Origin: Streptococcus oralis ATCC 35037
GTDB taxonomy: Bacteria; Bacillota; Bacilli; Lactobacillales; Streptococcaceae
Reading direction: 5' to 3'
Length of the DNA: 64,000 bases
Assembly (NCBI RefSeq): GCF_900637025.1
Contig: NZ_LR134336.1
Coordinates: 1,867,549 to 1,931,548, forward strand
In this document: piece by piece, positions 1 through 6,767 of the stretch
How positions within the stretch are numbered: the stretch's first letter is position 1
How the letters are laid out: every line of letters starts with the position of its first letter
The notes under the pieces: generated by a model
Databases searched by the model: none
What the model was told of the DNA's origin: nothing
Seen by the model: only the letters and a program-made list of their open reading frames with translations
Translations under genes and position numbers: made by a program

Positions 1-50
1 CTTATTCCACAGAAACAGCAAACACACGGCTCCCCCTTTGAGCATTTTTA

Positions 51-59
51 TGCTAAAAT
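51..59 (+). promoter_or_regulatory. Extended -10 promoter of hslO
   Basis: TGCTAAAAT is an extended -10 element (TG at 51-52, TAAAAT at 54-59). No good -35 is visible at the usual distance. The hslO start codon lies only 7 bases downstream, which implies a leaderless or nearly leaderless transcript. This is inferred from spacing only. Confidence 0.45.
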
Positions 60-66
60 AGTAGCT

Positions 67-939
67 ATGGATAAAATTATTAAAACAATATCAGAAAGCG
101 GAGCCTTTCGTGCTTTTGTCCTTGATAGCACTGAAACCGTCCGCACTGCTCAAGAAAAACATCAAACTCAAGCCAGTTCAACTGTTGCACTTGGCCGTAC
201 CCTTATCGCTAGCCAAATTCTCGCAGCCAATGAAAAAGGAAATACCAAGATTACTGTAAAAGTTCTTGGAACGAGCTCTCTCGGTGCCATCATCACGGTC
301 GCAGATACCAAGGGAAATGTCAAAGGCTACGTTCAAAATCCAGGTGTTGACATCAAAAAGACCGCAACAGGTGAAGTCCTAGTCGGACCTTTTGTTGGAA
401 ACGGTCAATTCCTCGTTATCACAGACTATGGTACTGGAAATCCTTACAACTCCATGACTCCTCTCATCTCTGGAGAAATCGGTGAAGACTTAGCCTACTA
501 CCTGACCGAAAGTCAACAAACTCCTTCAGCCGTCGGCCTCAATGTTCTTTTGGATAAAGACGACAAGGTCAAAGTCGCAGGTGGCTTCCTTCTCCAAGTA
601 TTGCCAGGGGCCAAGGAAGAAGAGATTGCCCGCTTTGAGAAACGCATCCAAGAAATGCCAGCCATTTCAACTCTTCTAGAAAGCGACGACCATATCGAAG
701 CCCTTCTAAAGGCTATCTACGGCGACGAATCCTACAAACGTCTTTCTGAAGAAGAAATTCGTTTCCAATGTGACTGCAGCAAAGATCGTTTTATGAACGC
801 TCTTGCCAGCCTTCCAAATTCAGACCTTGAAGAAATGAAAGAGGAAGACCACGGGGCAGAAATCACTTGTCAATTCTGCCAAACAACTTATAACTTTGAT
901 GAAAACGACCTGGAGGAACTCATTCGTGACAAATCTTAA
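67..939 (+). CDS. hslO: Hsp33 redox-regulated chaperone
   Basis: This is the full-length 290-residue Hsp33, a cytoplasmic holdase chaperone switched on by oxidative unfolding. The C-terminal zinc-binding redox switch is intact: a CDC pair (Cys235, Cys237) and a CQFC pair (Cys268, Cys271). The N-terminal part is the conserved Hsp33 core. There is no Shine-Dalgarno sequence before the ATG, and a -10-like element ends only 7 bases upstream, so translation may begin on a leaderless message. The 3' end overlaps the start of dusB by 14 bases, the same pairing seen in pneumococcus, so the two are probably co-transcribed. The family assignment is secure from overall similarity and the cysteine pattern. 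Confidence 0.96.
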   Translation: MDKIIKTISESGAFRAFVLDSTETVRTAQEKHQTQASSTVALGRTLIASQILAANEKGNTKITVKVLGTSSLGAIITVADTKGNVKGYVQNPGVDIKKTATGEVLVGPFVGNGQFLVITDYGTGNPYNSMTPLISGEIGEDLAYYLTESQQTPSAVGLNVLLDKDDKVKVAGGFLLQVLPGAKEEEIARFEKRIQEMPAISTLLESDDHIEALLKAIYGDESYKRLSEEEIRFQCDCSKDRFMNALASLPNSDLEEMKEEDHGAEITCQFCQTTYNFDENDLEELIRDKS

Positions 940-1906
940 TACACCCTTTATGATTGGCAATGTTGAGATTCCCAATCGTACTGTTTTAGCGCCCATGGCT
1001 GGTGTCACCAACTCAGCCTTTCGTACCATCGCAAAAGAGCTCGGAGCTGGACTCGTTGTCATGGAAATGGTCTCTGACAAGGGAATCCAATACAACAACG
1101 AAAAAACCCTGCACATGCTTCATATCGATGAAGGCGAAAACCCTGTCTCTATCCAACTTTTTGGTAGCGATGAAGACAGCCTCGCACGCGCAGCAGAATT
1201 CATCCAAGAAAACACCAAGACCGATATCGTCGATATCAACATGGGTTGCCCAGTTAACAAAATCGTGAAGAATGAAGCTGGCGCTATGTGGCTCAAGGAT
1301 CCAGACAAAATCTACTCTATCATCAACAAAGTCCAGTCTGTCCTTGATATCCCACTTACTGTCAAAATGCGTACCGGCTGGGCTGACCCATCTCTGGCAG
1401 TAGAAAATGCTCTCGCCGCTGAGGCTGCTGGTGTCTCTGCCCTTGCTATGCACGGTCGTACCCGTGAGCAAATGTATACTGGTCACGCTGACCTCGAGAC
1501 CCTTCACAAGGTCGCTCAAGCTTTGACCAAGATTCCATTTATCGCCAACGGTGACATTCGTACGGTTCAAGACGCTAAACAGCGTGTCGAAGAAGTTGGT
1601 GCTGACGCAGTTATGATTGGCCGAGCAGCCATGGGAAATCCTTACCTCTTTAACCAAATCAATCACTACTTTGAAACGGGAGAAATACTCCCTGATTTGA
1701 CTTTTGAAGACAAGATGAAAATTGCTTACGAACACTTGAAACGCTTAATTAACCTCAAAGGGGAAAACGTAGCCGTTCGTGAATTCCGCGGCCTCGCCCC
1801 TCACTATCTCCGGGGTACATCTGGTGCAGCCAAACTTCGTGGAGCCATTTCACAAGCTAGCACCCTAGCAGAGATTGAAGCCCTCTTGCAATTAGACAAA
1901 GCATAG
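926..1906 (+). CDS. dusB: tRNA-dihydrouridine synthase (DusB-type)
   Basis: This 326-residue FMN-dependent enzyme reduces uridine to dihydrouridine in the tRNA D-loop. It has the TIM-barrel pattern with the LAPMAGVTN start motif and the catalytic cysteine in NMGCPV, followed by the conserved lysine in KMRTGW and the phosphate-binding NGDI and IGRAAMGNP segments. I place the start at GTG 926 (protein MTNLNTPF), because GGAGG at 912-916 sits 9 bases before it. An upstream in-frame ATG at 896 has no ribosome binding site and lies inside hslO. The gene overlaps hslO by 14 bases, which suggests translational coupling. A terminator follows directly. Confidence 0.93.
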   Translation: MTNLNTPFMIGNVEIPNRTVLAPMAGVTNSAFRTIAKELGAGLVVMEMVSDKGIQYNNEKTLHMLHIDEGENPVSIQLFGSDEDSLARAAEFIQENTKTDIVDINMGCPVNKIVKNEAGAMWLKDPDKIYSIINKVQSVLDIPLTVKMRTGWADPSLAVENALAAEAAGVSALAMHGRTREQMYTGHADLETLHKVAQALTKIPFIANGDIRTVQDAKQRVEEVGADAVMIGRAAMGNPYLFNQINHYFETGEILPDLTFEDKMKIAYEHLKRLINLKGENVAVREFRGLAPHYLRGTSGAAKLRGAISQASTLAEIEALLQLDKA

Positions 1907-1923
1907 TCTTACATCTACAACTC

Positions 1924-1965
1924 AAAAAAACGGCAAAGCTCAAAAATGAGTCTTGCCGTTTTTTA
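1924..1965 (+). terminator. Intrinsic terminator after dusB
   Basis: An inverted repeat (CGGCAAAGCTC and GAGTCTTGCCG) is flanked by A-rich and T-rich tracts. It can end transcription of dusB and, read the other way, of the minus-strand gene that ends at 1963. Confidence 0.8.
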
Positions 1966-2649
1966 TATATTTTCATCTTGTAAATCTAATTGCTTCACTC
2001 TAGCTATATAATAGGACATAATCAAAAACAAATTGAGGCTGACAATCCATATAGACCATTCATGAAGAAAATGCATCAATACAGCCAAGCTGATTGCGCC
2101 CACTATGAAACTTCCCACAACAATCCCATAATTTAAGGCCTGACGACGGTATTCTTGGATATTTCCTTCTCTTCTAGCAATGCGATACAAAGCAGTCAAC
2201 ATCTTTCGGTAATTTCCAGACGTCATAAAAATGACATAGGGATGATCTTCAATCAAACTGCCCGTAAATGTTAACATCATCATTCCTGTTCCAAAAGCGA
2301 TGCAAGGAACTTCTAATAGAGGAAATCGTGAAAAGAAAGGGAGAATAAGAGTTCCAATAAATAAAGGGAGCAGCATCTTAACCCGCCAGTAAGCCGTTTT
2401 GCGGTATTCTTTCATGTGCAATGCAAACAGAAATCCTAGAGAAAAGAAAATAATGGAGCAGAATCGTAGCATCGTATTGATGACATTTGAGTCGTGCCAA
2501 TCAGATATCAGTAGGAGAATATTCCCTGTCTGTGTCGCTACCAAACTATGGTATTGAATATGGCAAAACACATCCAAAGAACCACCTACAAATCCAAGAA
2601 ATACTCCCATCAATCGTGTGTTTTGAGGTAAGATTAATTCATCTGCCAT
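1963..2649 (-). CDS. YoaK/DUF1275 family membrane protein
   Basis: This 228-residue integral membrane protein has about six predicted hydrophobic segments. The N-terminal GGSLDVF and the following TGNILLL match the signature of the DUF1275 (YoaK) family, whose function is unknown. Its minus-strand neighbour is a lipoprotein gene with its own promoter, so it appears to be transcribed alone or by read-through. It is convergent with dusB and shares the terminator between them. The start at 2649 is preceded by a GAGAACGAG stretch that can act as a weak ribosome binding site. No transport substrate can be assigned from sequence. Confidence 0.8.
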   Translation of the reverse strand: MADELILPQNTRLMGVFLGFVGGSLDVFCHIQYHSLVATQTGNILLLISDWHDSNVINTMLRFCSIIFFSLGFLFALHMKEYRKTAYWRVKMLLPLFIGTLILPFFSRFPLLEVPCIAFGTGMMMLTFTGSLIEDHPYVIFMTSGNYRKMLTALYRIARREGNIQEYRRQALNYGIVVGSFIVGAISLAVLMHFLHEWSIWIVSLNLFLIMSYYIARVKQLDLQDENI

Positions 2650-2774
2650 GTATTATCACTCGTTCTCCTTTGATTTTTTATTATACCACTTTCTCTTGGA
2701 GAAACTAAGTGAAAAACAGTTGACTCACTCTTTTACAGAACGATTTCTAGTAAGAGTTAAAACACCAAATTTTA

Positions 2775-3458
2775 TTATTGAATCAAGGCAACGCTTGAAA
2801 CTTTACCATCCGCACCTGTTGTAATTTGAATGATTTTTCCGCCACCGATTTTGGCATTATACTTGCCATCATCAAGAGTGTAAGAGTAGCCTCTGATAGA
2901 ATAGTTTTCTTTCTTTCCATCTGCAGTTTCTACTGTAAACTGGCCCCCTGATGAAACCGTAATAGTTTCGCCATTTGCTCCCTTCCAGTTGCCTGCAGCT
3001 GCTGAGAAATCACCATCGACCATGGTTAAAACACCCTTGTAGCGTTTGTTGTGTTCTGCTTGCTTGTCTTGAAGTTGGCGGTCAGTTGTTGGATCATAGC
3101 CTGACTGGTTAGACTGAGCTTGAGAACCTTGCTGAGTTGAAGGTGCCTGAGATGGAGCTTGTTGACTAGGAGCTGCTTGTTCTTGTCTTGATTCAGGTGC
3201 TGGTTTCGCTTGTGACTGATCTGGCGTTGTAGAAGACTGACCTGAAGATGCCTGAACCTTTTCAGATGAAGCTGAGCTTGAAGATTTTTGTGTCTTGCTT
3301 TCTTTGCTAGAAGAGGCTGCTTTAGAACTTGATGATTGACTTGTCTTGGCAGAGCTACTGGTTTGAGTGGTTTCATTTTTATTTCCACAAGCTCCTAGTA
3401 GCAAGGTAGAAGCCAATACAGTCGCTGCCATCAATTTGATATAGGTTTTCTTTTTCAT
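2775..3458 (-). CDS. Ser-rich surface lipoprotein with C-terminal DUF6287-like domain
   Basis: This is a 227-residue secreted lipoprotein. The start MKKKTYIK is chosen because AAGGAG lies just upstream; an earlier in-frame ATG lacks a site. The signal peptide ends in the lipobox LLGAC, giving a lipid-modified cysteine. A long Ser/Gln/Pro-rich spacer (about residues 25-130) then leads to a compact C-terminal domain of about 90 residues starting near GVLTMVDGDFS, resembling the domain called DUF6287 in streptococcal lipoproteins. The function is unknown; a surface-exposed tether is likely. A good promoter (TTGACA, 17 bases, TACAAT) lies at 3513-3541. A perfect competence-type box on the same strand lies further upstream. 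Confidence 0.82.
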   Translation of the reverse strand: MKKKTYIKLMAATVLASTLLLGACGNKNETTQTSSSAKTSQSSSSKAASSSKESKTQKSSSSASSEKVQASSGQSSTTPDQSQAKPAPESRQEQAAPSQQAPSQAPSTQQGSQAQSNQSGYDPTTDRQLQDKQAEHNKRYKGVLTMVDGDFSAAAGNWKGANGETITVSSGGQFTVETADGKKENYSIRGYSYTLDDGKYNAKIGGGKIIQITTGADGKVSSVALIQ

Positions 3459-3512
3459 TTTTCTACTCCTTTGTAACATTTTTGAAATATTAAGAAATCT
3501 TTTTGTAATATA

Positions 3513-3541
3513 ATTGTAACATTGGACTTTGAATCTGTCAA
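3513..3541 (-). promoter_or_regulatory. Sigma-A promoter of the lipoprotein gene
   Basis: On the minus strand, TTGACA (3536-3541) is separated by 17 bases from TACAAT (3513-3518). It lies about 55 bases before the start codon. Confidence 0.75.
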
Positions 3542-3584
3542 CTATTTAGAGAAACTATTTTAAAAAATTTCTCTCTACTATTTC

Positions 3585-3592
3585 TATTCGTA
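3585..3592 (-). promoter_or_regulatory. Perfect competence (cin) box sequence upstream of the lipoprotein gene
   Basis: The minus strand reads TACGAATA, identical to the SigX-recognised cin-box consensus and to the box before comFA in this window. It is about 127 bases upstream of the lipoprotein start and is surrounded by inverted repeats. Whether it is active is unknown. Confidence 0.4.
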
Positions 3593-3661
3593 ATCGAAAC
3601 GAAAAAATAGAAAATTTTTTAGATAAGAGTCCTATTTTTTACATCATCTTTGTGTAATCGC

Positions 3662-3690
3662 TTGCATTGTATTAGACAAAGGAATATAAT
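3662..3690 (+). promoter_or_regulatory. Sigma-A promoter of the DUF3165-like gene
   Basis: TTGCAT (3662-3667), a 17-base spacer and a perfect TATAAT (3685-3690) precede the gene at 3724. Confidence 0.8.
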
Positions 3691-3723
3691 AACATCGAAA
3701 TAGAATATAGGAGGTGCACTCTT

Positions 3724-3954
3724 ATGCTAAATAAGTATTACAAGTATCTTCCTTGGTTGATTTTGGGAGCTATTGGCTCTTATCAATCAGCCACTTACTA
3801 TGCGCGAACTGCATTTGATGTCTTCTATCTGACTGCAATCTTTTTGATTGTTTATATCGCTTTGTTATTTTTACATGAGATCTATCTCAAGTATCGATAC
3901 AAAGACTTCTTTACTCACATGTTGAGTAATCCTAAGAAAGATAGCCATTCATAA
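3724..3954 (+). CDS. Small membrane protein, DUF3165-like
   Basis: This 76-residue protein has two hydrophobic segments (about residues 9-22 and 30-52) separated by a short polar stretch, and a basic, hydrophilic C-terminal tail. It resembles the small streptococcal family DUF3165, of unknown function. It has a strong promoter, a good ribosome binding site (AGGAGG, 9 bases before ATG) and its own terminator, so it is a monocistronic expressed gene despite its size. No function is assigned. Confidence 0.75.
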   Translation: MLNKYYKYLPWLILGAIGSYQSATYYARTAFDVFYLTAIFLIVYIALLFLHEIYLKYRYKDFFTHMLSNPKKDSHS

Positions 3955-3969
3955 AAAATGATGATAAAT

Positions 3970-4000
3970 AAAGAGGTCGGGAACTCTTCCCGACCTCTTT
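3970..4000. terminator. Bidirectional intrinsic terminator
   Basis: AAAGAGGTCGGGAA and its complement TTCCCGACCTCTTT form a near-perfect hairpin with a 3-base loop, with A and T tracts on both sides. It serves the small membrane protein gene (plus) and the Nudix gene (minus). Confidence 0.88.
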
Positions 4001-4772
4001 ATTTCAATCGATAGGTTTTTCTTGGTTTCTTTTTGGGTACTCGTTTGAGTCCAACTTCTTCTACGTATTCGCCGTATTTTACGAGAAAGTTATTGCTGAC
4101 AATTGGGCGACCGGGATTGATGAGATTGACCAGTTCAGTCCCTTCGTAGACAGTGAATTCCTCCTCCAGCAGATAGAGGAAGGTCGGATTCCAGTCGAGA
4201 CGGCCTTGAATTCGTTTGATGGATTCTTGGATAATGGCATAATGGTCAAAGGCGAAGGCTTGCTCGTCCAGCTCCACTCCCTCTAGGAAACATTTGCCTG
4301 TCTGAAAATTGACATCTACAAAAACGACATCCTTGGCATCATCACCCGCCTGAACGAGGTCTAAGGCACGACTAGGTAGGTACACTAAGTGGGCAATGGT
4401 CACTGTCCAGCCCCGTGGATCACGACCGGGGGTCGATACCGTCATCAATTGCTCGATTTTCTCCAAAGGTAGATCGAGATTGACTTCTTCTCTCACCTCG
4501 CGCTGACAGGCATGCGCAGCATCTTCTCCCTTGTCCATAAAGCCTCCAACTAAGGCCAAACAGTTTTGATAAGGGTGGGCCTTGCGACGGATTAGCAAGA
4601 GTTTAATTTTTCCTTCGACAAAGCAGTAGGCTACCATATCCACTGTCACACTTGGTTTTTCATATTGAGGGAGTTCCTGCTTGTAGTACCAGTCTAAAAA
4701 CTCCTCCTGACTGGCATGGATTTCATAATATTCTTTTTCCGTCATCCCGGCTGGAATCTTTATGTCTGCCAT
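3999..4772 (-). CDS. Nudix hydrolase with NrtR-like C-terminal winged helix
   Basis: This 257-residue protein carries an N-terminal Nudix domain with the motif G-x5-E-x7-RE-x2-EE intact (GFMDKGED...QREVREEV, about residues 97-118); the usual glycine after EE is replaced by asparagine. The C-terminal region (about residues 165-250, with FDHYAIIQESIKRI and a later FLVKYGEYVEEVG) resembles the winged helix of NrtR regulators, which bind DNA and sense ADP-ribose. It is the last gene of a nadR-pnuC operon, and its ribosome binding site (AAGGAGG) is formed by the last codons of pnuC. It is therefore either an ADP-ribose pyrophosphatase or an NAD-responsive repressor of this operon. Sequence alone does not separate these. 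Confidence 0.82.
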   Translation of the reverse strand: MADIKIPAGMTEKEYYEIHASQEEFLDWYYKQELPQYEKPSVTVDMVAYCFVEGKIKLLLIRRKAHPYQNCLALVGGFMDKGEDAAHACQREVREEVNLDLPLEKIEQLMTVSTPGRDPRGWTVTIAHLVYLPSRALDLVQAGDDAKDVVFVDVNFQTGKCFLEGVELDEQAFAFDHYAIIQESIKRIQGRLDWNPTFLYLLEEEFTVYEGTELVNLINPGRPIVSNNFLVKYGEYVEEVGLKRVPKKKPRKTYRLK

Positions 4773-4773
4773 C

Positions 4774-5553
4774 TTATGCCTCCTTTCGAACTGCCTTGGT
4801 CCATTGGTACCATCCCACTAGACTATTGAGTGTGTAAACCCAGTACATCCCTTGGATGTGGATATTTTCACCCCACCAGAGATAAATACTAAAGAGATTG
4901 GTGGCAATCCAGAAAATCCATTGCTCACGGTAGAGACGTGTCATCAAAAGCTGACCAACGCCATTGGTCGCATCGGTAACACTATCACGGAAAGGGCGAG
5001 CACTATTGATACTTTGATAAGCCAAGCCCATACCAATCCAGATAATAGCAGTCAAGGCCAAGTACTTGAGCCAATCAAGAACAGATAATTTCTTAGCTTC
5101 AAAGTGGGATTCTTCTGGTTTTCCTTGGTCGTTGATACGATTGGACAACCAAGCATAGAGACCAATCGGCTGCATGACAAAGAAGTAAACGGTCGTCAAA
5201 ACTTCTCCATAAAAAGTCGCGTTCATGGCCAAGATCAAGTAGATAGCAGAGTTAATGGCCCCAAAGAGATAATTGCTTGCACGCCCTTCTGCTACCAAGA
5301 TAACACAGACAATACCAGTCCAAGATGCAAACAAGCTTAGCCAGTCATGACTTTCCGTATTTTGTGTGAATTCCAAGATCAAGGGAACACTTGACAAGGC
5401 GATGAGATACAACCACTGGAAAAGACTACGGCCGACAAAGAGATCTTTCCAGAGCAAACGCATGATTCCTACAAAACCAATCTTGCGGGCTTCCGCATGG
5501 ACGTTTTTAAAGTTTTCGATAAATTGTGTGATTTTTTTAGTTACTGTTTTCAT
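4774..5553 (-). CDS. pnuC: Nicotinamide riboside transporter PnuC
   Basis: This 259-residue membrane protein has about seven hydrophobic segments and the PnuC core, including NYLFGAINSAIYLILA and FYGEVLTTVYFFVMQPIGLYAW. PnuC carries nicotinamide riboside by facilitated diffusion, driven by phosphorylation of the substrate inside the cell. The next gene upstream, nadR, encodes the kinase that would trap it, and they are 9 bases apart. An N-terminal cytoplasmic extension of about 40 residues precedes the first membrane segment. The family assignment is confident; the precise substrate is by family and context. Confidence 0.92.
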   Translation of the reverse strand: MKTVTKKITQFIENFKNVHAEARKIGFVGIMRLLWKDLFVGRSLFQWLYLIALSSVPLILEFTQNTESHDWLSLFASWTGIVCVILVAEGRASNYLFGAINSAIYLILAMNATFYGEVLTTVYFFVMQPIGLYAWLSNRINDQGKPEESHFEAKKLSVLDWLKYLALTAIIWIGMGLAYQSINSARPFRDSVTDATNGVGQLLMTRLYREQWIFWIATNLFSIYLWWGENIHIQGMYWVYTLNSLVGWYQWTKAVRKEA

Positions 5554-5562
5554 AATTTTCTC

Positions 5563-6621
5563 CTAATCTGCTTGGTAAATGGCATCAATAGCCACTTTGG
5601 CTACTTCATAATTGCCTAGGTAATCCTCCGCTAGATAAACTAGTGGAATAGTGGTTAAGTATCGCTCTCTCATCTGGTCCAAATGCTGGGAAAAACTGTA
5701 GCGAATGTGGTCCTCTGCCATGGTCATATCTCTAAATCCGTCATTGACATAGGAGCCGACAGGTTGCACGAAGAGAATCAAATCCCATTTTTCCTTGGCC
5801 AAGATAGAGGCAAAGAGATTGTCAAAGGTTTCTCCTGATAAGTCCTCTTGGTCCTCAGTCTCCATGTAATAGTCATAGTAGCCCTTGGTTACCAAGGAGT
5901 TGGTATCGGCTATCACAAGGCCTCGATTGGCATTACTATCGATTAACTTGGAGGTCTGGTCATACTGCCCTAAAAGGAGATAATAATAATCCTTTGGAGT
6001 CAATTCATCGTCGCGGACATTGTTTTTGATCTGGTACTCACGCGCGTATTCCAGACTAACGGGTGCATCGTAATACCTTGCCAAATCCTTGGCCAGAGTG
6101 GTCTTCCCATTGCTAGCACTTCCCATGATCAACACTTTCTTGGTAAACTGACGACGGAAGGGTTGAGCGATATATTTCCAATATTTGCTTGGATTTTCTC
6201 GAATCATAGTCGCTGAGATACCAAACTTTCTTTCTTGCAAGACGGTGCCAAATCCACGTTTAGCTAGTTCTTGCTGGTAGTCTGCTTCTCCCACAAAGAA
6301 AATCAGTTCTTGCTGGTTTTCATCATAGGAAATCTCCGCTAACATCTGGTCCAACCACTCCTGCCAGCCCATAGGGTAACGGGGAAGGTTGGTCTCATCC
6401 AGCTTGCAGACAGAGGTCAATTCGTCATCACGAAAAGCCTCTCGGATATAGCGAAATCGTTTTTGAAGACTTAAACCTACCTGCTCCCCTCTGTCTCCCT
6501 CATAGCCTGAAACGACTACCCAGACCTGGTCACACTGACGCTTCGCTCGCTGGATCAGATCGATATGACCCTGATGAAGAGGGGCAAAGGTCCCAAATAC
6601 CACTGCTGTTTTCTTTTTCAT
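5563..6621 (-). CDS. nadR: NadR: NMN adenylyltransferase / nicotinamide riboside kinase
   Basis: This 352-residue bifunctional NAD salvage enzyme has an N-terminal nucleotidyltransferase domain with the HxGH motif (HQGH, residues 16-19) and the ISATMIREN signature near residue 155. A P-loop kinase domain follows with Walker A GSASNGKTT near residue 167. It phosphorylates nicotinamide riboside and then adenylates NMN to NAD. Unlike the enterobacterial protein it has no N-terminal DNA-binding domain, so regulation must come from elsewhere, possibly from the NrtR-like Nudix protein two genes downstream. It is the first gene of the nadR-pnuC-Nudix operon and has a consensus promoter. Confidence 0.93.
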   Translation of the reverse strand: MKKKTAVVFGTFAPLHQGHIDLIQRAKRQCDQVWVVVSGYEGDRGEQVGLSLQKRFRYIREAFRDDELTSVCKLDETNLPRYPMGWQEWLDQMLAEISYDENQQELIFFVGEADYQQELAKRGFGTVLQERKFGISATMIRENPSKYWKYIAQPFRRQFTKKVLIMGSASNGKTTLAKDLARYYDAPVSLEYAREYQIKNNVRDDELTPKDYYYLLLGQYDQTSKLIDSNANRGLVIADTNSLVTKGYYDYYMETEDQEDLSGETFDNLFASILAKEKWDLILFVQPVGSYVNDGFRDMTMAEDHIRYSFSQHLDQMRERYLTTIPLVYLAEDYLGNYEVAKVAIDAIYQAD

Positions 6622-6671
6622 AAACGTTTTACCTTTTTATAATTTTTGATATTTTTATTTTCTATGTTTTT

Positions 6672-6699
6672 ATTATATACTATATTTTTGTTTTGTCAA
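6672..6699 (-). promoter_or_regulatory. Sigma-A promoter of the nadR operon
   Basis: On the minus strand, TTGACA (6694-6699), a 16-base spacer and TATAAT (6672-6677) precede nadR by about 50 bases. The surrounding DNA is extremely AT-rich with small palindromes that could hold an operator; none matches a site I can name. Confidence 0.8.
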
Positions 6700-6729
6700 T
6701 AGTTTTTTATCATTTTTTATAAAAAAGTA

Positions 6730-6763
6730 GCAAAAAAAGAATCAGGACTGCTCCTGACTCTCC
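6730..6763 (-). terminator. Terminator after clpC
   Basis: Minus-strand hairpin AGTCAGGA / TCCTGATT with a GCAG loop, followed by a run of seven T. Confidence 0.82.
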
Positions 6764-6767
6764 ATTT

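Noticed and set aside
1013..1735. Minus-strand open frame within dusB
   Set aside because: It is a shadow of the conserved dusB frame, with no ribosome binding site and no recognisable family.
6622..6767. NiaR or NrtR operator before nadR
   Set aside because: The region is AT-rich with several small palindromes, but none matches a consensus I can state.
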